NCBI GenBank assembly: GCA_017626325.1
Contig: JAGAIZ010000049.1
Span: 1-64,000 of the forward strand
Length of the DNA: 64,000 bases
Direction: 5' to 3'
Source of the DNA: Lachnospiraceae bacterium
Lineage (GTDB): Bacteria; Bacillota; Clostridia; Lachnospirales; Lachnospiraceae
The position numbers and the translations under genes were made by a program. Each line of letters starts with the position of its first letter. Within the stretch, counting starts at the first letter, position 1. Shown piece by piece: positions 25,937 through 35,224 of the stretch. Below the pieces are notes generated by a model, which was not told where the DNA came from, ran no database searches, and was given only the letters and a program-made list of their open reading frames with translations.

Positions 25937-28712
25937 AATCGTACAGTACATGGAGCAAAAATTAGGCGAAATGGGGTTTGAAGAATTCCTGACGAACCTC
26001 TTTTTTATCATGGTAATCTCTGAAACGGTTATCATGATTCCGATTGCCGTTGCGGACGGAAAGAGCGGCATACTTTTGTGCCTTATGTTTCTGCTGGCAG
26101 TGGGGATGGGAATCCTTCTGTGGATTAATTTAAGATTCAAAAGATATGTTAAGACCGCGATTGCCGCCGTTATTTTTGTGTATGGGATCGTGTTTCCGTT
26201 TATACTTCTGTCGGATCATTCCTTTTATGTTGTGGGGATTCTGTGGTTTACGACCAGTATTGTGGTGATTTATACGATTTTTGGCGGTCCGGCTCTTTAT
26301 ATGATGCTGTTCTTTTTTATGTTTGAGTACTGTTATCTGTACAGCGGCATGCTGTTTCATGACCCGGCAATGGAGAACGTTTATTATCAGATTCCTCAGT
26401 TTATGAGTATGGCTGTTGCCTTTGCGGGAACGATGAGCTTCTTTCTGGTTATTCTGTATGTGCAGCAGAAGTACTATCTGTATCAGAACCGCCGGATTAT
26501 GATCAGCAGCCGTAAAATCGAACGTGCAGGCACTGCGAAGAGTCAGTTTCTGACGAACATGTCTTATGAGATCAGGACGCCCATGAATTCTATTATCAAT
26601 ATTTCAGAGATCATGCTTAAGGAAGAAATGAATGGGGAGATCAGGACGGAAGTGAATACAATCAGAGGGGCGGCCTATGATCTGCTGGCAATTATCGACG
26701 ATGTGCTTACCTATGCCAGGATAGATTCCGGTAATATGCATCTGATTAAAGAAGCGTACAGCTTTGAGAAGCTTGCCAAAGAGATTGTGCAGACCGTTTC
26801 GGAAGAACTGCAGCAAAAGAAGCTGTTTATGGACGTGAAAATAGACCATGCTATTCCTAAATTGCTTCTGGGGGACAGTGTGGTAATACGTCAGATATTT
26901 CTGTATCTGCTGTTTATTTCCATTGAAAGCACCGACAGCGGGCGGATAGCGCTGGAAATCACCTGCGATAATGATCATGAAAATCATAAATGCGTATTCC
27001 ACTGTAAAGTAGCCGATACCGGAAGAGGATTGTCAGAGATCGATATCCGGTCTTTGTTCGGCATGTATAATACATATGATTCCAGACAATCCAGCAATTT
27101 GAAGGGAATCGGATTGAAATTCTCTATCTGTAAGGAGCTCCTGTCTATGATGCAGGGCGATATCAGAGTAGAGAGCATAGAAGGAATCGGTCTGTGCACC
27201 TATTTCAGTTTTGAAAATGAAATTATCGATGAAAGCCCTATGATTTCTCTGGAGAGCGGGAGAAAGCCCAATGTGCTTATTTATGCTTCGGAAGAAATAC
27301 AGATTAACAAGTGGCAGAATATTATGGAGGGATTCGGAGTAAGGCCTGCCTACAGCCGGAATTATTATGGATTTGACAGAGCCATACAGGATAAGCATTT
27401 TGATTTTATTTTTGTGCCGGATAAGGCGTATGAGAATTTGTCCAACATTATCGCGCTGTACCAGTGTGAAGAGTATACTTATGTCATGGCGGAGCACAAT
27501 GCTGTTTATGGGGACTTCGGGAGATGCAGGCTGATTTACAAGCCGTTTACCTGCATCAGCGTTGCCGATGTGCTGAATCATAACTGGAAGAAGGAAGATT
27601 ATAGAAAGAGCCCTACGGCTGTGGCATTTACGGCAAAGAACGCTAAGGTACTTGTGGTGGATGACAATGTGGTGAATCTGAAAGTGGCGTCCGGTATTTT
27701 CAGCAAGTACGGTATAAATATTGCAGTAGCCACGTGCGGCAAGGACAGTCTCAGAAAGATTGAGAGCGAGCGCTACGATCTGATCCTGATGGATATGGTC
27801 ATGCCGGATATAAGCGGAAGCGATGTGCTCAAACAGATCAGGGAGAAGGAGGAGCGGTATTATAAGGAAGTGCCGATTGTGGCATTGACCGCACAAAACG
27901 GCGCGAATGTCAGGGAGCAGATGCTGGAACTGGGATTCCAGGAGTATCTTACGAAACCGATCAAACGCCGCTATCTGGAGCAGTGTCTGCTGCAGTTTCT
28001 GCCGGAAGAGCTGATCGAGAAGGTGATAGCGGAAGATAAGAAGAACGGGAAAAAGAATGATTCCGCGGTCAAAAACAGCAGCTTAAGCAAGAAGGCGGAG
28101 GGCGGCCTGAATATCGAGAAGGGGCTGTCGAACATAGGAGGCAGCGAGGACGGCTATGCTGCTGTCCTGAATTCCTATTATGCGGAAGGACTCAAATATC
28201 TGGATACGCTTCCTAAGCTTCTTGAAACGGGTGATATTCAATTATTTACGACGAATGTACACGGTATTAAGAGTTCCAGCGCAAGCATAGGAGCCACAGA
28301 GGTATCTGTGCTTTTCAGGAAACTGGAGTATGCGGGGAAGAACGGAAGAATCGAGGAAATCAATCAGAGATTTCCTGCCAGCATGGAGAAATTTAAAGAT
28401 ATGCTGGAGATTGTGAAGGAATATCTGGTTCGGATCGGCAAACTGCAAGAGACGGCGCAGGAGGAGAATCTGGAGGATAAGGAAAAGGAAGAGCTGACTA
28501 TGGAGACGCTTACTGCGCTCAAGGCGGAGTTAGACCGGATGAATCTGAAAGTGACGGACTATCAAATTCCGGAGCTTGCGTCCAGAAACTTCGGCCCGCA
28601 GGCAAACGGGCAGATCAGAAAGCTGAAAGAAGCTTATGAGGCGTTTGATTTCCATCAGGTGAAAGCGATACTGAATGACATGATTGCGTCTATAGAGGAA
28701 ATTAGTAGTTGA
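25926..28712 (+). CDS. Hybrid kinase lacking the phospho-acceptor His, with receiver and HPt
   Basis: 928 residues from the ATG at 25926, preferred over one at 25914 because gaggcgg lies just before it; it overlaps the previous kinase gene by 11 bases. Six or so membrane helices (15-190) precede the HisKA region, where NMSYEIRTPMNS has Tyr (codon 26565-26567) instead of the acceptor His, a single-base change from CAT. The ATPase domain keeps DTGRGL and GIGLKFSICKELL but lost the N-box Asn (YLLFISIES). A full receiver (VDDN, LMDMVMPDISG, LTKPI) is followed by a phosphotransfer domain with His in NVHGIKSSSASIG (codon 28260-28262). It may form a working kinase only with its neighbour. Confidence 0.85.
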   Translation: MKDRIVQYMEQKLGEMGFEEFLTNLFFIMVISETVIMIPIAVADGKSGILLCLMFLLAVGMGILLWINLRFKRYVKTAIAAVIFVYGIVFPFILLSDHSFYVVGILWFTTSIVVIYTIFGGPALYMMLFFFMFEYCYLYSGMLFHDPAMENVYYQIPQFMSMAVAFAGTMSFFLVILYVQQKYYLYQNRRIMISSRKIERAGTAKSQFLTNMSYEIRTPMNSIINISEIMLKEEMNGEIRTEVNTIRGAAYDLLAIIDDVLTYARIDSGNMHLIKEAYSFEKLAKEIVQTVSEELQQKKLFMDVKIDHAIPKLLLGDSVVIRQIFLYLLFISIESTDSGRIALEITCDNDHENHKCVFHCKVADTGRGLSEIDIRSLFGMYNTYDSRQSSNLKGIGLKFSICKELLSMMQGDIRVESIEGIGLCTYFSFENEIIDESPMISLESGRKPNVLIYASEEIQINKWQNIMEGFGVRPAYSRNYYGFDRAIQDKHFDFIFVPDKAYENLSNIIALYQCEEYTYVMAEHNAVYGDFGRCRLIYKPFTCISVADVLNHNWKKEDYRKSPTAVAFTAKNAKVLVVDDNVVNLKVASGIFSKYGINIAVATCGKDSLRKIESERYDLILMDMVMPDISGSDVLKQIREKEERYYKEVPIVALTAQNGANVREQMLELGFQEYLTKPIKRRYLEQCLLQFLPEELIEKVIAEDKKNGKKNDSAVKNSSLSKKAEGGLNIEKGLSNIGGSEDGYAAVLNSYYAEGLKYLDTLPKLLETGDIQLFTTNVHGIKSSSASIGATEVSVLFRKLEYAGKNGRIEEINQRFPASMEKFKDMLEIVKEYLVRIGKLQETAQEENLEDKEKEELTMETLTALKAELDRMNLKVTDYQIPELASRNFGPQANGQIRKLKEAYEAFDFHQVKAILNDMIASIEEISS

Positions 28713-28737
28713 CAAAAGGCGTGATTTCGTATACATT
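28709..28737 (+). promoter_or_regulatory. Promoter of the tyrS T-box transcript
   Basis: TTGACA (28709-28714) and TACATT (28732-28737) with a 17-base spacer. The -35 element overlaps the stop codon of the hybrid kinase gene, so tyrS has its own promoter directly at the end of the signalling operon. Confidence 0.75.
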
Positions 28738-28743
28738 AAATTC

Positions 28744-29053
28744 AGTAAGTATAATACAGGCGTTGATAAGAACAAGTAGTAGATTATGAAACGTACAGAG
28801 AGCGGCCGGTTGGTGAGAGGCGCACGGGAAATTCTCTATGAATACATCTTGGAGCTTCATGACAGAATGGATATATCCTAGTAGGTTATGACGTGGCTGC
28901 ACGTTACAGCAGATGAGTATCATTTTAGAATATATTTGAGATATGGATTATTTTAAGATCGTACTTAGTGAGGCGGATAATGTGAGTTATCTGTGAAATT
29001 AGGTGGTAACACGAGATATAACCTCGTCCTATGAAGATAGGACGGGGTTTTTT
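28744..29053 (+). promoter_or_regulatory. T-box riboswitch (tyrosyl) in the tyrS leader
   Basis: Long leader that senses uncharged tRNA-Tyr. Stem I carries the AGAGAG and GGTGAGAGG elements, and the specifier loop shows GAA-TAC-ATC, giving the Tyr codon TAC at 28843-28845. The T-box core AGGTGGTAACACG is at 29001-29013. The terminator that it controls is an 11-bp stem, CCTCGTCCTAT with ATAGGACGGGG (29022-29047), followed by six T. The CCTCG part is complementary-competing with the T-box side, as in other T-boxes. The transcription start is inferred from the promoter position. Confidence 0.93.
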
Positions 29054-29115
29054 GTTCTGAAACGTCGCAAACGCAATACGCTGTTGTTGAATCGCAGCGC
29101 GGAATGGAGGAAAAA

Positions 29116-30342
29116 ATGGGAATCTATGAAGAACTTCAGGCAAGAGGACTGCTTGCCCAACTGACGGACGCGGATGAAATCCGTGATCTGATCAATAACG
29201 GAAAGGCGACCTTTTACATCGGTTTTGATCCTACTGCGGACAGCCTGCACGTAGGCCACTTCATGGCGTTATGTCTGATGAAGAGACTGCAGGAAGCGGG
29301 AAATAAACCGATTGCGCTCATTGGAGGCGGTACGGCAATGATCGGGGATCCTTCCGGGAGAAGCGATATGCGTACCATGATGACGAAAGAGACGATTGAG
29401 CACAACTGTGAATGCTTTAAGAAACAGATGAGCCGTTTTATCGATTTCTCTGAGGGTAAGGCACTGATGGTGAATAACGCGGACTGGCTTTTGGGACTTA
29501 ATTATGTCGAGTTCATCCGGGACATCGGCGCGTGCTTTTCCGTGAACAATATGCTTCGGGCGGAGTGCTACAAGCAGAGAATGGAGAAGGGCTTAAGCTT
29601 CCTTGAATTTAATTATATGATCATGCAGAGCTATGACTTCATGCAGTTGTATGAGAGATATGGCTGCAACATGCAGTTTGGCGGCGACGATCAGTGGAGC
29701 AATATGTTAGGAGGCACGGATCTGATTCGCCGTAAGCTGGGAAAGGACGCTTATGCGATGACCATCACCCTGCTGATGAATTCCGAGGGCAAGAAGATGG
29801 GTAAGACGCAGAAAGGAGCCGTATGGCTTGATCCGAATAAGACCACGCCGTTTGAATTCTACCAGTACTGGAGGAACGTGGATGATGCGGATGTCCTGAA
29901 ATGCCTGAGAATGCTTACCTTTTTGCCGCTTGAGCAGATTGATGAAATGGACAAGTGGCAAGGAAGCCAGTTAAATCAGGCGAAGGAGATTCTGGCTTAC
30001 GAGCTTACCAATCTGGTACATGGTGAGGAAGAGGCTGAGAAGGCAAAGGAAGCAGCCAGAGCGTTGTTTGCAGGCGGCGGAAGCTCTGAGAATATGCCGA
30101 CTGCAGCGCTTGCTGACGAACAGTTTATGGATGGCAGAATCGATATATTAGGGATTCTGGTAGCTGCCGGTATGGCGTCATCCCGTTCCGAAGCGCGGCG
30201 TGCGGTAGAACAGGGCGGCGTGTCGGTGAAGGGAGAGAAGGTTGCGGATATTAAGACCTTCTATACCAAAGAAGATATTGCGGCAGAAGAGTTTATTGTG
30301 AAAAAGGGCAAGAAAAGCTTTAAGAAAATTGTAATAGCATAA
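29116..30342 (+). CDS. tyrS: Tyrosyl-tRNA synthetase
   Basis: Charges tRNA-Tyr. 408 residues from the ATG at 29116; the earlier in-frame ATG at 29104 is rejected because the GGAGG ribosome site (29106-29110) lies between them. Class I signatures are the HIGH-like HVGHF and the KMSKS-like KKMGKT; the tyrosine pocket residues are in YIGFDPT, YDFMQLY and FGGDDQWSN. The C-terminal S4-like RNA-binding domain (about 340-405) contains SRSEARRAVEQGGV. Regulated by the T-box leader, whose specifier codon TAC agrees with the enzyme. Confidence 0.98.
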   Translation: MGIYEELQARGLLAQLTDADEIRDLINNGKATFYIGFDPTADSLHVGHFMALCLMKRLQEAGNKPIALIGGGTAMIGDPSGRSDMRTMMTKETIEHNCECFKKQMSRFIDFSEGKALMVNNADWLLGLNYVEFIRDIGACFSVNNMLRAECYKQRMEKGLSFLEFNYMIMQSYDFMQLYERYGCNMQFGGDDQWSNMLGGTDLIRRKLGKDAYAMTITLLMNSEGKKMGKTQKGAVWLDPNKTTPFEFYQYWRNVDDADVLKCLRMLTFLPLEQIDEMDKWQGSQLNQAKEILAYELTNLVHGEEEAEKAKEAARALFAGGGSSENMPTAALADEQFMDGRIDILGILVAAGMASSRSEARRAVEQGGVSVKGEKVADIKTFYTKEDIAAEEFIVKKGKKSFKKIVIA

Positions 30343-30357
30343 GAAAAGGAGCGGATT

Positions 30358-31335
30358 ATGAGAGCAGAGGGAAGAACACTGATGTCTTACGCACCGGATA
30401 TTAAGGTGCTGGATTGTACACTGCGTGACGGCGGTCTGGTAAATGATTTTTTCTTTACCGATGAATTTGTCAAAGCATTATACCACGCTAATATTCAGGC
30501 GGGCGTGGATTATATGGAATTCGGTTATAAGGCGTCTAAAGAGATGTTTGACGTTAATAAATTCGGAAAGTGGAAATTCTGTAATGACAAGGATATCCGG
30601 GAGATTGTGGGTGATAATAAGAGCGATATGAAGATCTCTGTCATGGCGGACGTGGGCAGATGTGATTTTAAGAAGGACATTCTGAATAAGAAAGACAGCC
30701 CGATAGACCTGGTCAGAGTCGCTACGTATATCAATACCATTCCGGCGGCAATCGAGATGATAGAGGACTGTACGAAGAAGGGATATGAGACAACGGTTAA
30801 TATTATGGCGATCTCTAAATCCAATGAGGAAGATATCAATGCGGCGCTGGAATTGTTATGCCGAAGCAGCGTGGGAACCATTTATCTGGTGGACAGCTAT
30901 GGTTCGCTTTATCCTGAGCAGGTCGGCCTGCTGGCGCAGAGATATCTGGAAGTAGCTAATAAGTATGGCAAAAAAGTCGGTATCCATGCGCATAACAATC
31001 AGCAGCTTGCATTCGCCAATACGATCGAGTCCATCATCGGAGGCGTCTGTTATCTGGATGCGACAGTCAGCGGTATGGGGAGAGGCTGCGGCAACTGCCC
31101 GAGCGAGATCCTGCTGGGATTTTTGAAGAATCCGAAATATAAGATCAATCCGCTCCTGAAGTTTATTGAGAATTATATTGTTCCGCTGCGGGAATCGGGC
31201 GTTGTATGGGGATATGATGTTCCCTATCTGCTGACGGGTATCTTGAACCAGCATCCCAAGTCCGCGATTCAGTTTGAAAAAGAGAAGAGAAAAGACTATA
31301 ATGATTTCTATATTGAGCTTTTGGATAGCTTCTAA
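30358..31335 (+). CDS. DRE-TIM-type aldolase/lyase of unknown substrate
   Basis: 325 residues (an ATG 24 bases inside, giving MSYAPDIKVLD, is also possible). The signature LDCTLRDGG near the N-terminus, the metal-binding HAHNN and the GMGRGCGNCPSE segment place it in the HMG-CoA lyase/isopropylmalate synthase/4-hydroxy-2-oxovalerate aldolase superfamily. It lacks the long C-terminal regulatory part of leucine-pathway enzymes. Proteins like this are usually annotated only as aldolase catalytic domain proteins. It starts 15 bases after tyrS and so shares its T-box transcript, but no link to tyrosine is obvious. Confidence 0.8.
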   Translation: MRAEGRTLMSYAPDIKVLDCTLRDGGLVNDFFFTDEFVKALYHANIQAGVDYMEFGYKASKEMFDVNKFGKWKFCNDKDIREIVGDNKSDMKISVMADVGRCDFKKDILNKKDSPIDLVRVATYINTIPAAIEMIEDCTKKGYETTVNIMAISKSNEEDINAALELLCRSSVGTIYLVDSYGSLYPEQVGLLAQRYLEVANKYGKKVGIHAHNNQQLAFANTIESIIGGVCYLDATVSGMGRGCGNCPSEILLGFLKNPKYKINPLLKFIENYIVPLRESGVVWGYDVPYLLTGILNQHPKSAIQFEKEKRKDYNDFYIELLDSF

Positions 31336-31346
31336 GAGATTTTGGT

Positions 31347-31405
31347 AAGAGATACGGATTTCTAACAGGAAGGTTCCTGATATTAGAAATCCGTATCTCT
31401 TTTTT
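31347..31405. terminator. Long bidirectional terminator between the aldolase gene and aroC
   Basis: A perfect 19-bp stem (31347-31365 with 31383-31401) encloses a second hairpin CAGGAA/TTCCTG, and runs of A and T flank it. It ends the tyrS transcript and the convergent aroC transcript. Confidence 0.95.
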
Positions 31406-31446
31406 ATTAGAGTTTAAAATTATCCTTTTTTTATTAGAGTGTAAGA

Positions 31447-32544
31447 TTATCCGTAGATCTTCTTGAGATTTTCCAGTTTTGCGCCGGCGTTTGCGAGCAG
31501 GGCGTCCAGAACCGTGAGCGCAGCCATCGATTCCACAACCACGACTGCACGCGGTACGATAATAGGATCGTGACGTCCCTTGATAGAGATATCGATTTCC
31601 TCGCCGGCCTTGTTGACTGTCTGCTGGGGGCTGAATATGGAAGGCGTAGGTTTGATATGGGCGCGCAGTACAATCTGTGAGCCGTCGCTGATGCCGCCCA
31701 GAATGCCGCCTGCATGATTGGTTGATTTGACCACCTGCCCATCGACCATGCGGAAGGAATCATTGTTCTTAGAGCCGCGGCGTCTGGCGGCCTCTACGCC
31801 GTCTCCGATCTCTACGGCTTTGACCGCGCCGATGGACATAACGGCTTTGGCAAGATTGGCGTCTAGTTTCTCGAACACCGGATCCCCCAGACCGGCGGGA
31901 ACGCCGTCAATCACACATTCGATCACGCCGCCCACAGAGTCATATTCCTTCATGCAGTCGGCCAGATAACGTTCCGCGTGAGCGGATGCTTCGCGGTCTG
32001 GCATGCCGGTAGAGGTCTCTAAGATAGCCTGTCTGTCAAAGCGCTCCATATCGATGTCTATTGGCCCGATCGATTTCGTGTAAGCGGTCAGGGTGATGCC
32101 GAACTCGGATAGCAGCTTGGAAGCGATCGCGCCTGAAGCCACGCGTCCGATGGTTTCCCTGCCTGAAGAACGGCCGCCGCCGCGGTAGTCTCTGAATCCG
32201 TATTTGGCGTCAAAGGTATAATCGGCATGTCCCGGCCGGTAATAGTTTGCGATTTCACTGTAATCCGCAGAGTGGTGAGAGGTGTTGCGTACCAGCATGG
32301 AAATGGGGGCGCCGGTAGTCCTTCCTTCGAAAATTCCTGAGAGAATCTCGACCTCGTCAGCCTCTTTACGGGGGGTGGCGATCTTAGTCTGTCCGGGCTT
32401 ACGCCTGTCTAAGAAGACCTGTATGTCGCCGGAATCAAGAGAAAGTCCGGCGGGACAGCCGTCAACTACCACGCCCAGAGCGATGCCGTGGGATTCTCCC
32501 CATGTTGTAACCCGAAAAATGTTTCCAAATGATGAACCAGCCAT
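31447..32544 (-). CDS. aroC: Chorismate synthase
   Basis: Last step of the shikimate pathway: forms chorismate from EPSP with reduced FMN. 365 residues from the ATG at 32544 (an upstream TTG adds seven residues, but the AAAGGA ribosome site lies between them). Signatures: GESHG near the N-terminus, DRRKPGQ, the RGGGRSSGRETIGRVA flavin/EPSP segment, and the C-terminal KGRHDP. Single gene, convergent to the tyrS transcript and divergent from the VanY-like gene. No other shikimate gene is nearby. Confidence 0.98.
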   Translation of the reverse strand: MAGSSFGNIFRVTTWGESHGIALGVVVDGCPAGLSLDSGDIQVFLDRRKPGQTKIATPRKEADEVEILSGIFEGRTTGAPISMLVRNTSHHSADYSEIANYYRPGHADYTFDAKYGFRDYRGGGRSSGRETIGRVASGAIASKLLSEFGITLTAYTKSIGPIDIDMERFDRQAILETSTGMPDREASAHAERYLADCMKEYDSVGGVIECVIDGVPAGLGDPVFEKLDANLAKAVMSIGAVKAVEIGDGVEAARRRGSKNNDSFRMVDGQVVKSTNHAGGILGGISDGSQIVLRAHIKPTPSIFSPQQTVNKAGEEIDISIKGRHDPIIVPRAVVVVESMAALTVLDALLANAGAKLENLKKIYG

Positions 32545-32741
32545 TTGTCTGTTCCTTTCTTGCAATATATGAAGTGTTCAGAAAATTTTATGCAGGATAA
32601 CTTGCAAAATTAAATAACTTATGATATGTATAATTCTGATTTAATATTTAAAAGCATATGACCTGCGTTGTTAGTAGTATAGCATAATCGTTCGAAGAAA
32701 TAAATATGGCAGAAAAAAACAATAGATTTACATAAAAAAGG

Positions 32742-32769
32742 TGTACAAATAAATTTTATATGTTATGAT
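32742..32769 (+). promoter_or_regulatory. Promoter of the VanY-like gene
   Basis: TGTACA (32742-32747) and TATGAT (32764-32769) with a 16-base spacer, in an AT-rich divergent region that otherwise holds no gene. Confidence 0.6.
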
Positions 32770-32837
32770 ATGAGTATTAGTTCAGATTTATATATACTAT
32801 ATACAGATTACAGATGGGCTGGAGTTTGGGGATACGG

Positions 32838-33890
32838 ATGAAGAAAACATTTAAGGAGAAAATGATATCCAGATTTGCCGTTACGGCAAAGCGGCATAAG
32901 ATTTTGAAATATCCAAGTCTGGCATTGCTTTCCGTCATTCTGGGGGGATATTATACCGGCAGGCATTTTGCCATGAACAGTAAGAGATATGCGAGTATCA
33001 TTTTCGTTATTATCTTTTTTATGAATAGCTGCAGTTTTTCTTTTGCGGTATTTGCGGAACGGACAGGGTTTACCAATGCGCAGGAGACTTATAGCGCGAT
33101 TGTGGAGGATTCGGACATATCGTTAGCGGTGGAGAAGGAAGTGAATCTGGAGGATCAGGTGCTTCTGGACGATGAGGATGTGGCCGGAGATTACCATGGG
33201 TCCGAGCATATCGATATTGAAGGAGTGGACACTTATACATTAGATGATATTCTGGAAAATCAGGAGAATTATCAGACAGAGGACAGTATGACCTGCGATA
33301 CGGAGGAAGAATATGTGTTTGACTCCTCTGACTGGCGGCTGGTACTGATCAATAAGCAGCATCCTATTCCGAGTGATTACCAGTTCACTTTAGGTACGAT
33401 CAAGGGCAGTATGCAGTGCGATGAACGTATTATCAGTGATTTGCTTGCGATGCTGCAGGCGGCCAAGGATGACGGCGTAAACCTGGCAATCTGTTCTCCG
33501 TATCGTGACCTCAACAGACAGGAAGTGCTTTTTAATAAGAAGATTAAGATCTATATGGGGCAGGGGATGTCCTATATGGAGGCGTATAAACTGGCGTCGC
33601 AGGCCGTTACGGTACCGGGAGCCAGCGAGCATCAGATTGGGCTTGCGCTGGATATTTTCTGCGATACCTATACTTCGCTGGATGAAGGCTTTGCGGACAC
33701 AGAAGCCGGGAAATGGCTGGCGGAGCACAGTTGTGAGTATGGCTTTACGCTGCGCTATCCTTCAGGCAAGGAGTACATAACCAGTATCGAATATGAGCCG
33801 TGGCATTTCCGTTATGTAGGAAAGGAAGCAGCCGTTATCATGAAAGAAGAGGGCATCTGTCTGGAGGAATTCTGGGACAAATATCTGTAA
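32838..33890 (+). CDS. VanY-type D-alanyl-D-alanine carboxypeptidase (M15B), membrane anchored
   Basis: 350 residues from the ATG at 32838, with GGAG and GGGG upstream; an ATG 24 bases earlier is possible. A basic N-terminal segment and two hydrophobic stretches (about residues 26-47 and 52-72) anchor it, followed by an acidic linker of about 100 residues. The catalytic domain (about 175-345) has SPYRDLNRQ, the zinc motif SEHQIGLALDI and EPWHFRYVG. It should trim the terminal D-Ala of peptidoglycan stems outside the cell. The unusually long basic N-terminus before the membrane part is a point of note. Nothing near it suggests vancomycin resistance. Confidence 0.9.
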   Translation: MKKTFKEKMISRFAVTAKRHKILKYPSLALLSVILGGYYTGRHFAMNSKRYASIIFVIIFFMNSCSFSFAVFAERTGFTNAQETYSAIVEDSDISLAVEKEVNLEDQVLLDDEDVAGDYHGSEHIDIEGVDTYTLDDILENQENYQTEDSMTCDTEEEYVFDSSDWRLVLINKQHPIPSDYQFTLGTIKGSMQCDERIISDLLAMLQAAKDDGVNLAICSPYRDLNRQEVLFNKKIKIYMGQGMSYMEAYKLASQAVTVPGASEHQIGLALDIFCDTYTSLDEGFADTEAGKWLAEHSCEYGFTLRYPSGKEYITSIEYEPWHFRYVGKEAAVIMKEEGICLEEFWDKYL

Positions 33891-33976
33891 AAGAGCAGTG
33901 CTGCCGCCGGGCGCAATGTGAGGCAGAATAATATAATTAATATAATTAAGAAAACAATGAGAACATAATTGAAGAC

Positions 33977-35119
33977 ATGAGGATTACAGATATGTATAGA
34001 ATATTGAAGCGGGAAGGCAGCGCCAAACGGGCCGAATTTGAGACTGTGCATGGGACGATACAGACGCCCGTGTTTATGAACGTTGGAACGGCGGCGGCGA
34101 TTAAGGGGGCCGTGTCAACAGAAGATCTGGAAGGGATCAAAACCCAGGTAGAATTATCCAATACGTATCATCTCCACGTAAGACCCGGAGATAAAATCAT
34201 CAAACAGCTTGGCGGTTTACATAAATTTATGTCATGGAACAAGCCGATTCTTACGGATTCCGGCGGGTTTCAGGTGTTTTCTCTGGCAGGGCTGCGCAAG
34301 ATTAAGGAAGAAGGCGTTTATTTTCATTCGCATGTAGATGGACGTAAGATCTTTATGGGGCCGGAAGAAAGTATGCAGATTCAGTCAAACCTGGCTTCTA
34401 CGATCGCTATGGCGTTCGATGAATGTCCTTCCAGCGTGGCGGATCGCAGCTATGTGGAAGCTTCCGTAGCGCGGACATCCAGATGGCTGGAACGCTGTAA
34501 GAGAGAAATGCAGAGACTGAATAGTCTGGAGGATACGATTAATAAGAATCAGCTTCTTTTTGGAATCAACCAGGGAGCGGTTTATGACGATATCCGTATC
34601 AATCATGCCAAAAGGATTTCGGAACTGGAATGCGACGGTTATGCGCTTGGCGGGCTGGCGGTAGGAGAGAGCCGTGAACAGATGTACCATGTAATAGAAG
34701 AAACGGTTCCGTATCTGCCGGGGGACAAGCCCACTTACCTTATGGGAGTCGGTACACCGGCCAATATTCTGGAAGCCGTGGAGCGGGGAGTGGACTTCTT
34801 TGATTGTGTCTATCCTACCAGAAACGGGCGGCATGGGCATCTGTATACCAATCACGGAAAAATAAATCTTTTTAACGCGCAATATGAACTGGACGAGCGT
34901 CCGATAGAAGAGGGCTGTCAGTGTCCGGCGTGCAGAAGATATTCCAGGGCTTATATCAGACACCTGCTCAAGGCGAAGGAAATGCTGGGAATGAGACTGT
35001 GTGTGCTTCATAACCTGTATTTCTATAATACCATGATGGAAGAAATCAGGGACGCGCTGGACAGAGGCGAGTTCGCAGCCTACAAGAAACGCAAACTGGA
35101 AGGAATGCAGAATTTATAA
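33977..35119 (+). CDS. tgt: Queuine/preQ1 tRNA-guanine transglycosylase
   Basis: Exchanges guanine 34 of GUN-anticodon tRNAs for preQ1, a precursor of queuosine. 380 residues with a TIM barrel containing VGTAAAIKG, the catalytic DSGGFQVFS, the second Asp region FDCVYPTRNGRHG and the zinc site C-x-C-x-x-C then His (CQCPAC and VLHN). Full length for the family. The start has a weak ribosome site. It is followed by yajC with its own promoter, a common order in Firmicutes. Confidence 0.98.
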   Translation: MRITDMYRILKREGSAKRAEFETVHGTIQTPVFMNVGTAAAIKGAVSTEDLEGIKTQVELSNTYHLHVRPGDKIIKQLGGLHKFMSWNKPILTDSGGFQVFSLAGLRKIKEEGVYFHSHVDGRKIFMGPEESMQIQSNLASTIAMAFDECPSSVADRSYVEASVARTSRWLERCKREMQRLNSLEDTINKNQLLFGINQGAVYDDIRINHAKRISELECDGYALGGLAVGESREQMYHVIEETVPYLPGDKPTYLMGVGTPANILEAVERGVDFFDCVYPTRNGRHGHLYTNHGKINLFNAQYELDERPIEEGCQCPACRRYSRAYIRHLLKAKEMLGMRLCVLHNLYFYNTMMEEIRDALDRGEFAAYKKRKLEGMQNL

Positions 35120-35155
35120 AAAATCTGTAAAAATGGGAAAAAGATATAAAAAGGC

Positions 35156-35184
35156 TTGTGTTTCCGGTCTGATTTGTGTATGAT
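35156..35184 (+). promoter_or_regulatory. Promoter of yajC
   Basis: TTGTGT (35156-35161) and TATGAT (35179-35184) separated by exactly 17 bases. Confidence 0.7.
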
Positions 35185-35224
35185 ATGCTTTAGATTTTAT
35201 GAATAAGTAACGGAGGAAAACGAT

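Noticed and set aside
27033..27896. 287-codon frame opposite the second hybrid kinase
   Set aside because: Shadow of a well-supported gene, with no ribosome site and no motif.
32838..33890. Vancomycin resistance gene cluster
   Set aside because: The VanY-like enzyme stands alone; no vanH/A/X-like ligase or dehydrogenase is nearby, and the RR/HK pair at 11.5 kb is far away.
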